A stretch of 47,315 bases of DNA from Ignavibacteria bacterium. GTDB taxonomy: Bacteria; Bacteroidota; Ignavibacteria; SZUA-365. This document shows positions 1-9,649 of this stretch, piece by piece. The notes beneath the pieces are model-generated. The model made no database searches. It saw only the letters and a program-made list of their open reading frames with translations, and was not told the DNA's origin. Numbering within the stretch: the first letter of the stretch is position 1; every line of letters starts with the position of its first letter. The stretch lies in assembly GCA_016720835.1 (NCBI GenBank), contig JADKJW010000012.1:1-47315 (forward strand). Reading direction: 5' to 3'. A program made the position numbers and the translations under genes.

Positions 1-123
1 TGTCGTGATCCTCGTTGCCGGTGAACATCGGGCGGCGGCGTTCATGATCTCAGGCATCGCCGGGGCGACGGGTGCATCAACGTAGGACTCGATGATCTGG
101 GTGTTGAGAATGGTGGTTTCCAT
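1..123 (-). CDS. Hypothetical protein, N-terminal part only
   Basis: A minus-strand reading frame begins with ATG at 123 and leaves the window at base 1. A good Shine-Dalgarno sequence (CAGGAG) lies six bases before the ATG, which is the main reason to accept the start. The visible N terminus is METTILNTQIIESYVDAPV, hydrophilic and without a signal peptide. Near base 35 the frame probably shifts, because the alternative frame reads MFTGNEDH, which looks more like a folded acidic segment than the in-frame Ala/Arg-rich peptide. I do not recognise a family from about 40 residues. Nothing shows a link to the plus-strand genes to the right, from which it is divergently transcribed. Confidence 0.45.
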   Translation of the reverse strand, partial: METTILNTQIIESYVDAPVAPAMPEIMNAAARCSPATRITT

Positions 124-578
124 GGCGAACTCCTGAAGGGATTGTGAAAAAAAGGGAGGTGTGGAATATCAGTGGTATGTGCCTTCATACAGGGGGGCGT
201 GGTGTCATGTCGACATGTCCTTGCTCAAAGGCACCTCCGTGTCGCCTGGACTGGATAATAAAGACCCCTTGATCCGGGGAAATATCGGCGCGGATGCGCC
301 CATTCAAAGGTGGCTTCCAGCTTCCCAGCGTGGAGAAAGAAACGATGTTGGTTTGGTGTTGTCGAACTCCGAACTTCGGAATTCCGGTCTGCGGCATTCG
401 AAATGAGTCGCTGGCGTCGGAACGTCGAGGGCACCTCGGGGCTGATAGACAAAATTATCGTGAGCGCAAGCAAAGACAATATTTTTTGTTCTTTTTGCAA
501 AAAGATATCGCCGCAGGAGCCTCCGTTGCGATTTCTCCGCGAACAAACGAAACGGAACTTTTTCAGGAATATCACAAA
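124..578. other. Intergenic region, divergent promoter area
   Basis: No convincing gene was found between the minus-strand start at 123 and the peptidase start at 579. Frames here lack ribosome-binding sites and recognisable motifs. The stretch is visibly more AT-rich at 460-600 than the flanking genes, as expected for promoters. A perfect 14-base palindrome, CTTTTTGCAAAAAG, sits at 491-504, about 75 bases before the peptidase start, and could be a regulator site. No clear -10/-35 pair could be fixed. Confidence 0.4.
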
Positions 579-2039
579 ATGAGATTAATATATTCAGGCG
601 AACCACGTCTTTTAGCTGCTAATTGTAGCGTGTTTGCGGTTCTCGCGTGCATTTTGCTGATGCCGTTGCACAACACGGCAGGGCGGAAGCGACGACAAGG
701 AAATATTTTCTTCCAGTTCGGATGATTCTCTGAAAATCGCTCGTGGTATGCTGGAAATCTCGAGAGAATTCTCCAAGCGGCGGAGACGGATTCAGCAGGA
801 TTTCAACGTCTGGCCGAGGCTCTGCGTCCGCTTCGGACCGCGTCCCAGCAGAGCGCAGATCTCGATGCGGCATTGGAATGGATACTGCGGCGGATGCTGC
901 GAGGATGGCTTTGCGGACGTGCATGGTGAGGAAGGTGTGCTGGTGCCGCACTGGGTTCGGGCGGGAATCCCTTGCGATGCTCGCGCCGTACGGCAAGGAC
1001 CTCGCAATGCTCGGTCTCGGCGGGAGCGTTGCGACTCCGGTTGGAGGAATCGAAGCCGAGGCGTTCGTGGTGGGGAGTTTCGAGGAACTGTCGCCGTGCG
1101 GACGAGGCGGCAGGAAGATCGTGGTCTACGATGTGCCGTTTACGACCCCCGGTGAAACAGTGACGGCGTATCGGTGGCGCGGTGCGATGGATGCGGCGAG
1201 GGCCGGCGCGGTCGCGAGCCTGGTCCGCTCGGTGACACCGATTTCGCTCAACACGCCGCATACAGGATCGATGGGGTACGCGGATTCGTTGAGGAAAATT
1301 CCGCATCACCATCACGCCGGAGATGCGGAAGCGCTGCCCGCATGCAGGAACTCGGCGCGCCGGCGCAGCTCCGCTTGTCGATGGAAGCACAGAGGCCCTT
1401 CCGGATGCTCCTTCGCAGAACATCCTCCGAAATCCGCGGTCGCGAGGCGCCGGACGAAGTGGTAGTGCTCGGCTGAGACATCAATTCGTGGGATGCAGGA
1501 CAGGAGCACGCGGCAACGCAGGAGGTTGCGTCGCGGCCTGGGAAGCCTTCGCCTGCTCAAGCGCAGCTCGGCCTGACGCCGCGCCAGACAATCCGCGTGG
1601 TGATGTGGACCAACGGGGAGAACGGAGGACGCGGAGGACAGGGCTATGCTGGAGCGCACGCGGACGGGCTTGCGAAGCACGTCCTCGCGATGGAAGCGGA
1701 CGCCGGCATCTTCGCGCCCGAGGGTTTCGGATTTTCCGGCAGCGATGAAGCGCGAGGCATCATGCGCGGAAGTCTACGCGCTCCGCGCCCCGATCGGCGC
1801 CGATGCGGTCGGGAACGGCGGCGGGGGCGTGGACATCAGTTTCATCACTGAAAGGCCAGCGTGCCCGGCGCGGGGCTGAACGTGAAGGGAACGCCGTGCC
1901 TGGTATCATCATTCTCCCGCCGACACGATCGACAAAATCGACCCGCGCGCGATTTCAAACGCTACTGGCGGCCCTCATAAATCTGGCCTACGTTGTCGCG
2001 GATATTCCGGAGCGTCTTCCCCGCGAACGCGCGAAATAA
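579..2039 (+). CDS. Secreted M28-family peptidase, carboxypeptidase Q-like (frameshifted)
   Basis: Probable exported zinc aminopeptidase/carboxypeptidase. From ATG 579, with AGGAA ten bases upstream, an N-terminal hydrophobic stretch (VFAVLACILLMPL) looks like a signal peptide. Several frames must then be joined. They give the M28 features in order: a propeptide-like region around GDGFADVHGEE, the segment YDVPFTTPGETVTAYRW, a zinc-site region with GxHxDSWDAGQ near 1465-1500, the catalytic-Glu motif read here as NGENGGRGG near 1615 (NEENGGRGG expected), GGGGVDIS near 1825, and HHSPADTIDKIDP near 1905-1945, which carries the last metal ligand. The end, YVVADIPERLP then stop at 2039, is typical of bacterial carboxypeptidase Q relatives. 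At least five indels break the frame. The family call is good; exact substrate is unknown. It stands apart from the polysaccharide operon that follows. Confidence 0.75.
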
Positions 2040-2110
2040 ACCTGACGCCGCACGTTGCACCGCGTCGGTCGACAGTGTAGTTTTCTTTCGACTCGAACAA
2101 GGACTCCAGG

Positions 2111-2957
2111 ATGCAGCCACCGATTCTCCGAAGCGCAGGAACGGATCTACGACGCGACGCGGCGTTCGGCTTCGTACGCGAACTTCAACTGGGCATACCA
2201 CTTATTTTCCGCCGTTTTCCTCGCGTGGCGCGACGTGAAAGTGCGCTACAAGCAGACGATGCTGGGGGTCGGCTGGGCGGTCGCGCGGCCCGTCGTATGA
2301 TGGCGATATTCACGTTCATCTTCCGCCGGCTGGCGGGCTCCGCTGCCGGCGACAATGGCTACCACGCATATTTCGCCCTGGCGCTTGTCGCTGGAGCCTC
2401 GTCGCCGACAGGCGTCCGGCACGGGCAGCGCCGCCGCTGCACCGGCAACACGGACCTCGTGACGAAGGTCTACTTCCGCGCATCGTGATGCCGTTGCCGC
2501 GTTGGCAGGGCGTGGCGCTCGTCGACTTCCCCGCACTGTCTGCGTGTTCCCGGTCGCCGATGGCGGTCTACGGCGCCCCGCCGACCTGGGCGCGTGCTGT
2601 TCTTCATCCCGCCTTGATGCTGCTCTCGCAGTGCGCGTTCGGGCTCAGTGTCTGGTTCTCCGCACTGTAGGTGCGGTACCGCGACTTGGCGCACCGCGCT
2701 GCCGTTCGTCCTGCAGACCCGCTTCTGGGTGTCGCGCGGTGGGTTGGCCCGGAAAGCCATGCCCGTGGGGTGCCGCGATGGTGTACGGGCTCAACGCGAT
2801 GGCGGGCGTGATCGACGGTTCCGCTGCGCTGCTCCAGTTCCCGCTTCGCTCGACCTCGAACTCAACGGCCTCTCCGCGGCCGTGCGGACTGGGCATCGCT
2901 GTCCTCGGTCTCTGGTTCTTCCGGCGGCTGGAAGCCACCTTCGCGGATGTGATCTGA
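2111..2957 (+). CDS. Polysaccharide ABC exporter permease, Wzm-like (frameshifted)
   Basis: Inner-membrane component of an ABC-2 transporter that exports a lipid-linked glycan. After a short N terminus (IYDATRRSASYA) the signature VKVRYKQTMLGVGWAVARP at 2235-2295 is characteristic of Wzm/TagG permeases. Rejoining frames gives successive hydrophobic spans: MMAIFTFIFRRLAG, an Ala/Leu-rich span near 2370-2400, a span near 2510-2560, LMLLSQCAFGLSVWFSALG near 2618-2665, then GWPGKAMPVGWRMVYGLNPMAG-like loop sequence and a final span IAVLGLWFFRRLEATFADVI up to the stop at 2955-2957. Length, about 280 codons, fits the family. Indels occur near 2140, 2298, 2400, 2480, 2550, 2670 and 2770. The start is uncertain; ATG 2111 follows CCAGG. 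The ATPase partner follows immediately. Confidence 0.8.
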
Positions 2958-4211
2958 GCGTCCCGGTCACCACGCCGACATCCGTATCGGAGGGGTCCAA
3001 GCGCTTCGCCAGGCAGCGCGCGACATAGGTGGGCGCACGACTGCGCGGCGCGATCGCGGGCCCCGATGCGCCACGCCGGGCGCGGGAAAGCCCGCCGACT
3101 CTGAAGGCGTGGCGCGGTGTGTCGTCCCGGTATGGTCGCGCAGGCGAGGTCCTCGGCGTCGTCGGCCGCAACGGCGCGGCAAGAGGCGCTGTTGAAACTG
3201 CTCTCGCGCATACGCGTCGACCGAGGGCACGTCCGCATCCGCGGGCGCCTTACGTCGCTGCTCCGAGGTGGGCGCGGGCTTTCACCTGGAGCCGAGCGGG
3301 CGCGAGAACGTGTACCTGAACGGCGCCATCTTTCGGCATGCGCCGGCCGAGATCGCGCGGAAGTTCGATGAGATCGTGGCCTTCGCGGCGAAGTGGAGCG
3401 CTTCATCGATGCGCCGGTGAAGCGGTATTCCTCGGGGATGTTCCTGCGGCTCGCCTTCGCCATGGCGGCCCACCTGGAGCCGGATATCCTGCTTTCGTCG
3501 ACGAGGTCTTTCGCCGTCAGGGACGCGGAGTTCAGAAAAATGCCTCGGCAAAATGGATGAAGTGGTCCGCCGGCAGGACCATGCTGTTTCGTAGAGCCAT
3601 ACGATGGGAGCGATCCGCGGACTCCTGTCCGACCGCCCTGCTTCACGAACATGGCGGCGTGGTGATGCAGGAGCGCCGCGGTGGATGTCGTGCGCTTGTA
3701 TCTGAACGCCAACAGGAGCGCGCCGCCGTCCATCGACATCGCGCGCGCACAGCATCTCGACGCGCATCACGGAGCCAGCATCGTCCGCCTCGAGCGGGTG
3801 GAGAACGAAGAGCCCTTCGGCGGATCCTTCGCCGTGCCGTGGAAGGAACCGATCCGTCTGACGCTCCGCTACCAGGTGGAGCAGGACGCGACCAACGTGG
3901 TCTTCGGCCTGCGCGTGGACGCTTGACAGGCGTGCCGCTGTTCAGCGCCCATCACACGGATGATGGCGCGCAGCCGGTGACGATCGCACGCGGGACGCAT
4001 CACCTGAACATCATCATCGAAAACACCCTCCAGGCGGGCAGGTACGTCCTCGCGATAGGCGCGCACAGCGCGGGGAGCCGCGACATTCTCTTTCTCGTTC
4101 CTGATGCTGCGACGCTGGATGTCCTTGATGTGACGGCGACCGGCCGGCGCTCTCGGAAAGTATGGCTGCCAGACGAACGGCTCGGCAGCCTGGGAGTCCG
4201 CTCCGGATTGA
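2949..4211 (+). CDS. Polysaccharide ABC exporter ATPase, Wzt-like with C-terminal substrate domain
   Basis: ATPase that powers the permease encoded just upstream. Frames rejoin to show VLGVVGRNGA (Walker A) near 3150-3180, a Wzt-specific stretch SGRENVYLNGAIF at about 3296-3333, the RYSSGMFLRLAFAMAAHLEPDILL signature/Walker B region at about 3420-3490, and the H-loop region near 3590. From about 3680 to 4200 one nearly clean frame encodes a beta-rich C-terminal domain (for example QHLDAHHGASIVRLERVENE, FAVPWKEPIRLTLRY, LQAGRYVLAIGA) of the Wzt_C type that binds the glycan in ATPases of this class. The start probably overlaps the permease end (GTG 2949). I place the stop at TGA 4209-4211, assuming one extra G; the next ATG follows two bases later. 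The extra domain suggests export of a terminally modified polymer. Confidence 0.8.
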
Positions 4212-4213
4212 CC

Positions 4214-4868
4214 ATGGGCGCGCACTTCGTCATCACGGTTCCCTGGGGGAGAATCAAGCGACCACCTGTTTCACAGCCACCTCCCCCGCATCGCGAAGAA
4301 GCGCGCGGATACGAGCGCGTGTTCGTGTCACGGCGCTCCGCCTTTCGCCGGGAGGATTACCGGACACTCGTATGGGAAATGAATCCCTTTGTTGACGGGT
4401 TCACCGACGAAGAAGGACCGGTGCCCGTGATGACTGCTGTGCCGGACGGCATGAATCTGCTCGACGCCATCATGCTCGCACGCGGCCTCGACGACGGAAG
4501 ACGCTTTCACGAGGCGGAAGTATTTTACGTTCCGAAGAAGGTGCACGCCCTTGCGGGCGCGCACGTGTACGATCCGAACTACGTGTCGCATGTCGGCGAT
4601 CTCTCGCCCCGTCGTCTGCGCGCCGCATTCAGGCGAGGCGGGATGCCGGATGCGCAATGCCGTCCCGGCATCCGGGCTGGCCGCTCGAGGGCGTCGCAAA
4701 GCGGTCAAACCGGGATCGGTGTTCGACTACTGCGATCTCATTGCGTCCTAAAGCCGCTTCTCTTGTGCGATGTCGGGCGGCGCGTACCCTGGCGCCCGCC
4801 CTCAGAGGCGAACCGCCAGTTGTACTTCTCTAGTGCGGCGACACTCCGCGATGTTCCGCCGTTCTCCG
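4214..4868 (+). CDS. Unassigned protein of the polysaccharide operon
   Basis: About 215 residues, likely starting at ATG 4214 (MGAHFVITVPWG). The clearest part, 4370-4600, reads MNPFVDGFTDEEGPVPVM and LLDAIMLARGLDDGRRFHEA, followed by VYDPNYVSHVGDLSP. Near 4715-4790 the frames rejoin to SVFDYCDLIAS and then a Met-Ser-Gly-Gly-Ala segment, a pattern reminiscent of the acceptor/nucleotide-binding end of some glycosyltransferase-like proteins that place an Asp-Tyr-Cys before a hydrophobic Ser/Gly turn. I do not recognise a named family. The position between the exporter ATPase and the methyltransferase argues for a role in glycan assembly. Indels near 4250, 4630, 4690 and 4745 make the exact product uncertain; the end is set just before the next gene's likely ATG. 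Confidence 0.5.
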
Positions 4869-5693
4869 ATGAACAAGACATCGACATCGCCGCTGCCGCA
4901 TCAACTGCTATACCGGCGCGTGCGGTCGCTGCTGCCGGCTGCACTGCGAGAGGCGGTTCATGACGATACGTCAAGGAATTGCTCGCCTTCGCCCGAGAGG
5001 CCGCGAAGTGGATCGATCCGCGCGATGTCGCGGTCGCACTTGATGTGGGATCGTTGGATGGGCCGAGGTGTCACCCGGCACTTCCGCTCCTGTTTCCACG
5101 CCGGAGCCCGCATCACGCCTGCAGATACAACCCGCCGCACTCGGGGACCTGCCGACGCACCCTCGGCGGGCTCGACCGCCGCGCAACTTATGCGAGCGGC
5201 TGTCTGCGAAACAGCGACGGCGAGTCGGAATTTCATACATCGATCCCGCGCGGACGCGGACCCCGCACCCGAACGGAAATATCGGAGCATCTTCCCTTTT
5301 ACTGGCGGCGCTGGCTATCCGCATGAACAGTACGCGCAATCCACGATCCGCGTTCCCGTCGCTGCGGATCGATACCCTAGGCCGCCGGTGCCAGCACATC
5401 CCAGAGTGGACGTGCTGTGGATGGACGTGCAGGGGCCGGAATTGCTGGTGCTGCGCGGGATGGGCGTGTTGCTCAGCTCGGTGCGGATCATCCACACGGA
5501 GGTGGGTTCAAGACGATGTACACGGGGCGGCCGCTGTTTCCGGACGTCGACGCGTTTCTCCGCGAGGCCGGATTCGTGCAGCGCGCCACCATGTACCGCG
5601 ACGACTGGTTCCGGGAATCTGGTGTGCGTCCGCAGCGACATCGTTCGGCGCTCGTTTCCGGCATGGATCACGTCACGTCTCCGCGTGGGGTGA
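4869..5693 (+). CDS. FkbM-family SAM methyltransferase (frameshifted)
   Basis: Likely O-methylates a sugar of the exported glycan. The start ATG 4869 gives MNKTSTSPLPHQLLYRRVR. SAM-binding motif I is seen as VAVALDVGSLDG at about 5030-5060, with an acidic-strand region following near 5110. The FkbM hallmark appears as VLWMDVQGPELLVLRGMG at about 5410-5465, where the Asp and Glu are family-conserved, followed by IIHTEVG and FPDVDAFLREAGFVQRATMY, the usual C-terminal strand-helix pair. The stop is TGA 5691-5693, and the next gene's ATG uses its last base. Frameshifts at about 4970, 5080, 5170, 5320, 5390, 5505 and 5620 separate these blocks. Terminal methylation often ends chain growth in ABC-dependent O-antigen systems, which fits the Wzt C-terminal domain; this link is inferred. 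Confidence 0.75.
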   Translation: MNKTSTSPLPHQLLYRRVRSLLPAALREAVHDDTSRNCSPSPERPRSGSIRAMSRSHLMWDRWMGRGVTRHFRSCFHAGARITPADTTRRTRGPADAPSAGSTAAQLMRAAVCETATASRNFIHRSRADADPAPERKYRSIFPFTGGAGYPHEQYAQSTIRVPVAADRYPRPPVPAHPRVDVLWMDVQGPELLVLRGMGVLLSSVRIIHTEVGSRRCTRGGRCFRTSTRFSARPDSCSAPPCTATTGSGNLVCVRSDIVRRSFPAWITSRLRVG

Positions 5694-7566
5694 TGTCCGC
5701 CCGTCCGCATCGGCGTCCTCGTCCTCGTGTTCAGCAAGGACCGCGCGCTGCAATGCGATGCCTTGCTCCGCTCGTTCCGCCTGCACTGCGCAGACGCGTC
5801 CGCCGCCACGGTCACCGTCCTGTACACGCCTGTTCCGGCGCGCGTCTGAGCGCACCTACGAGATCCTCGCCAGCAGGTGGAGGCACGAGTCGTGGCTGCG
5901 CTTCCGCCGCGAAGGACTTCCCGCGCCGATGTGCGCGCGCTGCTGGCGGAGCGGCCGTTCATCCTCTTCGTGGTGGACGACACGCTGTTCGTCCGTCCAT
6001 TTTCGCTGGAAGGGACCGCCCGGGCGCTCGCATCGCATGCGCAGGCGCTCGGCTTCTCGCTGCGTCTCGGCCGCAACACGCGGTACTGTTACATGTCCGG
6101 TGAAATGCAGCCGCTCCCGCGTTTCAGGTCCGCCGGCCCGGGATGTCTCCTCTTCCGGTGGGACGGCGCGCGGCACGATTTCAAGTACCCCCTCGAAGTG
6201 TCGAGCTAGCATGTATCGATCGGTACACGATACGCGCCATCGTTGAAACCGCCGGCTATCGCGATCCGACCTCTCTGGAGGCGCGCTCGAGAGGGGCCGC
6301 GTCGCGCGCGGCGCGGCGGACTCCCGAGCTGCTGTGCCTCGAACACTCCGTGGCGTTCTCCAATCCCGTCAATACGGTGCTGGCGGCCGGGACGAATCGG
6401 GTCGGACGCGCATCGGAGTATGCGAGCGACGCGCTCGCGGAGGCGTACGCCACGGGGCATCGGATCGATGCCGCGGCGTACGGCGGCATGAGTCCGAACG
6501 CCTGCCACCAGGAACTGCCGCTGCGCTTCCTGCCTTCTGCGTACGCGCCGCCCGAGAGATGTCCGCGCGTCTCGGTCGTCATGCCCGCGCGAAATGCCGC
6601 GCCGTTCCTCGCGGAGTCGGTTGCGAGCATCCTCGCGCAGACGATGAGCGACTTCGAGTTCATCATCGTCGAGGATGCCTCCACCGACGAGAGCGCGGCG
6701 GTGCTCGCCTCGTTCCGCGACCCGCGGTTGCGGATCCTTCGCAACGATCGCCCGCGCGGGCAAACCGTGTCGTTCAACATCGGCGCCGGCCAGGCGCGGG
6801 GGAGTATCTCGCGCGGATGGACGCGGACGACATCGCCGATCCGCAGCGCTTCATGAAGCAGGAGGCGTTGCTCGACGCGCAACCCGCGACGGGGGTTTGC
6901 GGAAGCTGGGTGCGGCTGGTCGGAGACGGACCGCAGATGCTCGTGCGGTATCCGCGGACCCACGAGGGTGTTGCGGCGGGCATGCTGTTCCGCACACAGG
7001 TCGCGAATCCGTCGGTCATGATGCGGACCGCGCTGTTCCGCGAGCAGGGCGGCTTCAATCCGGACTACAACCAGGCGGAGGACTACGAATTCTGGTCCCG
7101 CGTCCTCTTCCATACGCGCTTCGCGATTCTTCCGGAGGCGCTGCTGCAGTATCGCGCGCATCCCGCGCAGGTGGGCCGCATGCATGCCGCGGAACAGCGG
7201 CAGCGCACGCAGGAAATTCAGGAGGCGTTGCTCCGAAAACTCGGCATCGAACCTTCCCCGGAAGAGCGCTCGCTGCATCAATCGCTGGGATGGTACCGAT
7301 GGGAGGCCACGCGGGAGTATCTCGCCCGCGTCGACGCGTGGTTGCGCCGCGTGCGCGACGCGAACGCGGGCGCCCGGATCTTCGATGCGCGGGCGCTGGA
7401 CGACACGGTCGGCGCGCTGTGGTTTTCCGTCTGCGCCCATGCCACCGCGCTCGGGCTCGCGGCATGGCGCGTCTGGCGCGCCTCGCCATTGGGCGCGTTG
7501 CACGCTCCCGCCGGCGAAGCGCGCGCCCGCTTCCTCGTCAATGCGGCGCGGAGGAAGCGCAGATGA
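5693..7566 (+). CDS. Two-domain glycosyltransferase: unclassified N-terminal domain plus GT2
   Basis: About 620 residues. The N-terminal part (5693-6530) rejoins to VLVFSKDRALQCDALLRSF, then FILFVVDDTLFVRPFSLEG, with a DD pair like a nucleotide-sugar metal site, then a linker with LPRFRSAGPGCLLFRWDG and a region ending SPNACHQELPLRFLPS. I take it as a separate, unclassified transferase-like domain. From 6560 a GT2 (GT-A) domain starts: RVSVVMPARNAAPFLAESV, FEFIIVEDASTDESAAVLAS, then YLARMDADDIADPQRFMKQE (DADD = DxD-type metal site) and NQAEDYEFWSRVLF (the ED(Y) catalytic-base region). Frameshifts lie near 5714, 5850, 5920, 6210-6290 and 6800. The stop TGA 7564-7566 overlaps the next ATG. Cytoplasmic, acting on the glycan exported by the Wzm/Wzt pair. 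Confidence 0.7.
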
Positions 7567-8610
7567 GCGCTCCCCTCGTCAGCGTGCTCATGCCGGTGCG
7601 GAACGCGCGTCCCTACCTCGCGGAAGCGGTGCGGGCGGTGCTCGGACAGACGGAGCAGGATTTCGAACTGCTGGTGTGCGACGACGCGTCGGAGGACGGC
7701 AGCATGGAGGTCGTGGAAGCATTCCGGGACCCGCGCATCCGCATGCTGCGCGGCCCGGAAACGCCGGGCGTCGTCGGCGCCGTCAACACCTGCATCGACG
7801 CGGCGCGGGGAGTTCCTCGCGAACATGGATGCCGACGACCGCATGCATCCGCGACGCTTCGAGAAGCAGATCCGGACTCTGCGCGCCCATCGCGAGATCG
7901 GCGTGTGCGGCACATGGATGACGTCGTTCGGGCCGGACGGAGCCGTTCTGTACACCCCCCCGGAACGCCACGAGGAGATCGTCTGCGACCTGCTGTTTCA
8001 TCCGTCCCCGATCAACGGCACCGCGATGTTCCGTGCATCCCTGCGGGACGAGACCGATCTGCACTGGCGACGGGACTATCCGCGGGCGGAAGATTACGAC
8101 TGGCTGCTGCGGCTCTCCCGCGTGACGCGCTTCGCGAACGTCCCGGAGCCGCTGTACGAGTACCGCATCCATCCGGCGCAGATCCGGGCCGTGCACGCGC
8201 GTGAACAGCACGAGAGCACGATGCGCCTGCAGCGGGCGCTTGTCGAGGAGCTGTTGCCGGACGTCCGCCCCGACGAATTCGCGCTGCACATCGCGCTCAC
8301 GCGCTGGTTCATCCCGCGGGAATGGACGGCGCTGCGTGACATCCACGCCTGGCTGCTGCGGCTTGATGAAGCGAATCGTCGCCGCGGCGTCTATGATCCG
8401 GATGCGTGCGCCGCCATGCTCGCCAGGCGCTTCTTCTTCGTGTGCGATTACTATGCGCCGCTGGGGGTGGCCGCGTGGAGAGAATTCCGCCGTCTCGCGC
8501 TGCACCGCCTCGCGCCGGTGTCCCCGCGCGCGCGTCTGGCGCAGTTCGTCCGCTGTCTCGCCGGAAGGGACGTGCCCGGGCGCCGGTCGCCGGACGGAGA
8601 CGGCGCATGA
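7563..8610 (+). CDS. GT2-family glycosyltransferase (one frameshift)
   Basis: Family-2, GT-A-fold glycosyltransferase of about 349 residues. ATG 7563 overlaps the previous stop as ATGA. Domain order: LVSVLMPVRNARPYLAEAV (residues 5-23), FELLVCDDASEDGSMEVVE (nucleotide site), then after a one-base shift near 7808 FLANMDADDRMHPRRFEKQI (DxD-type DADD), the conserved core ICGTWM-like segment, and RAEDYDWLLRLSRVTRF (catalytic base region). The last 150 residues form a helical extension ending with FFFVCDYYAPLGVAAWREF, shared with the neighbouring enzymes. The tail is Arg-rich. The sugar transferred cannot be told from sequence. It is translationally coupled to the next gene and is probably one of three tandem duplicates. 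Confidence 0.85.
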
Positions 8611-9649
8611 CGGCGCCCCGCGTGAGCGTGCTGATGCCGGTGCGCAATGCGGGTCCGTACGTCGCGGATGCGGTGCGGGCGATGCTCGCGCAGACGTTCG
8701 CGGACTTCGAACTCATCGTCGTCGACAACGGTTCGACCGACGCCACGCCGGACGTGCTCGCCTCGATCGCGGATCCGCGTCTGCGCGTGACCGTCCTGCC
8801 GGGGAGCACAGCCTCCCCGCGGCGCGGAATGCCGCCGTCGCGCTGGCGCGGGGCGCGCTGATCGCGATGATGGACGCCGATGACATCTCGCTCCCGCGGC
8901 GCCTCGCGCGTCAGGTTGCGCTCCTCGATCGCGAGCCTGGCGTGGGGGTCTGCGGCGCGTGGATGCGCACACTCGGCGCATCGCCCGAGTACCTGTTCCG
9001 CTTCGAGACGGGGCACGAGGTCATCGCCTGCGAGATGCTGTTCGATTCGCATCTCGCGCACGGCGCGTCCATGGTGCGCGCGGATCTTCTGCGCGCGCTC
9101 GATCCGCCGTATCCCGAGGAGATCCGCATCGCCGAGGATTACGCGTTGTGGATGACGCTGTTGCCGATGACGCGTTTCGCGGCGGTTCCGGAAGTGCTCT
9201 ACCGGTACCGCATGCACGGGACGCAGGTGAGCGCCACGCAGACCGCCGAACAGGCCGCGATGACGCGGCGCATCCATGCGCGCATGCTTGACGCGCTCGG
9301 ACTGCCGACCGACGATGCCGCGATGACGCTGCATACCGCCATCTCCCGCTGGGAGATGCCGCGCGACATCGCGGTCCTCGACGCGGCACACCGGTGGTTC
9401 GAGGCCATCTGCGCGGCGAACGACCGCGCGCGCGTGCATGACCCGCGCGTATTGCGCGCGCAACTCGCGAAGCGCTTCTTCTTCCTCTGCAATCTGTATG
9501 CGGATGGCGGTCCGTCCGCGCTCGCGCGCTTCCGTTCCTTCGCGCTGCATCGCGAGGCGAAGGTCCCCGCGTCGCAGCGTCTGCGTCAAACGGTCAAGGC
9601 CGCGCTGCGCATCGATGTGCACGGGCGGCGGGAGGCGGAATCCGGATGA
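8607..9649 (+). CDS. GT2-family glycosyltransferase (one frameshift)
   Basis: Third member of the tandem GT2 set, about 347 residues, starting at ATG 8607 within ATGA shared with the upstream stop. It shows RVSVLMPVRNAGPYVADAV, FELIVVDNGSTDATPDVLAS, a frameshift near 8808, then LPAARNAAVALARGALIAM followed by MDADDISLPRRLARQV (DADD metal motif), VGVCGAWMRTLG and IAEDYALWMTLLPMTRF. The C-terminal helical extension, KRFFFLCNLYADGGPSALAR, matches those of the two upstream enzymes. The DNA is strongly GC-rich with Arg/Ala bias, like its neighbours, so no sign of separate transfer within the operon. Substrate unknown; adds one residue to the surface glycan by inference from context. Confidence 0.85.

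Noticed and set aside
2645..3739. Minus-strand frame of 364 codons across the Wzm/Wzt genes
   Set aside because: The plus strand holds clear ABC transporter motifs; the minus frame is low-complexity Arg/Ser-rich.
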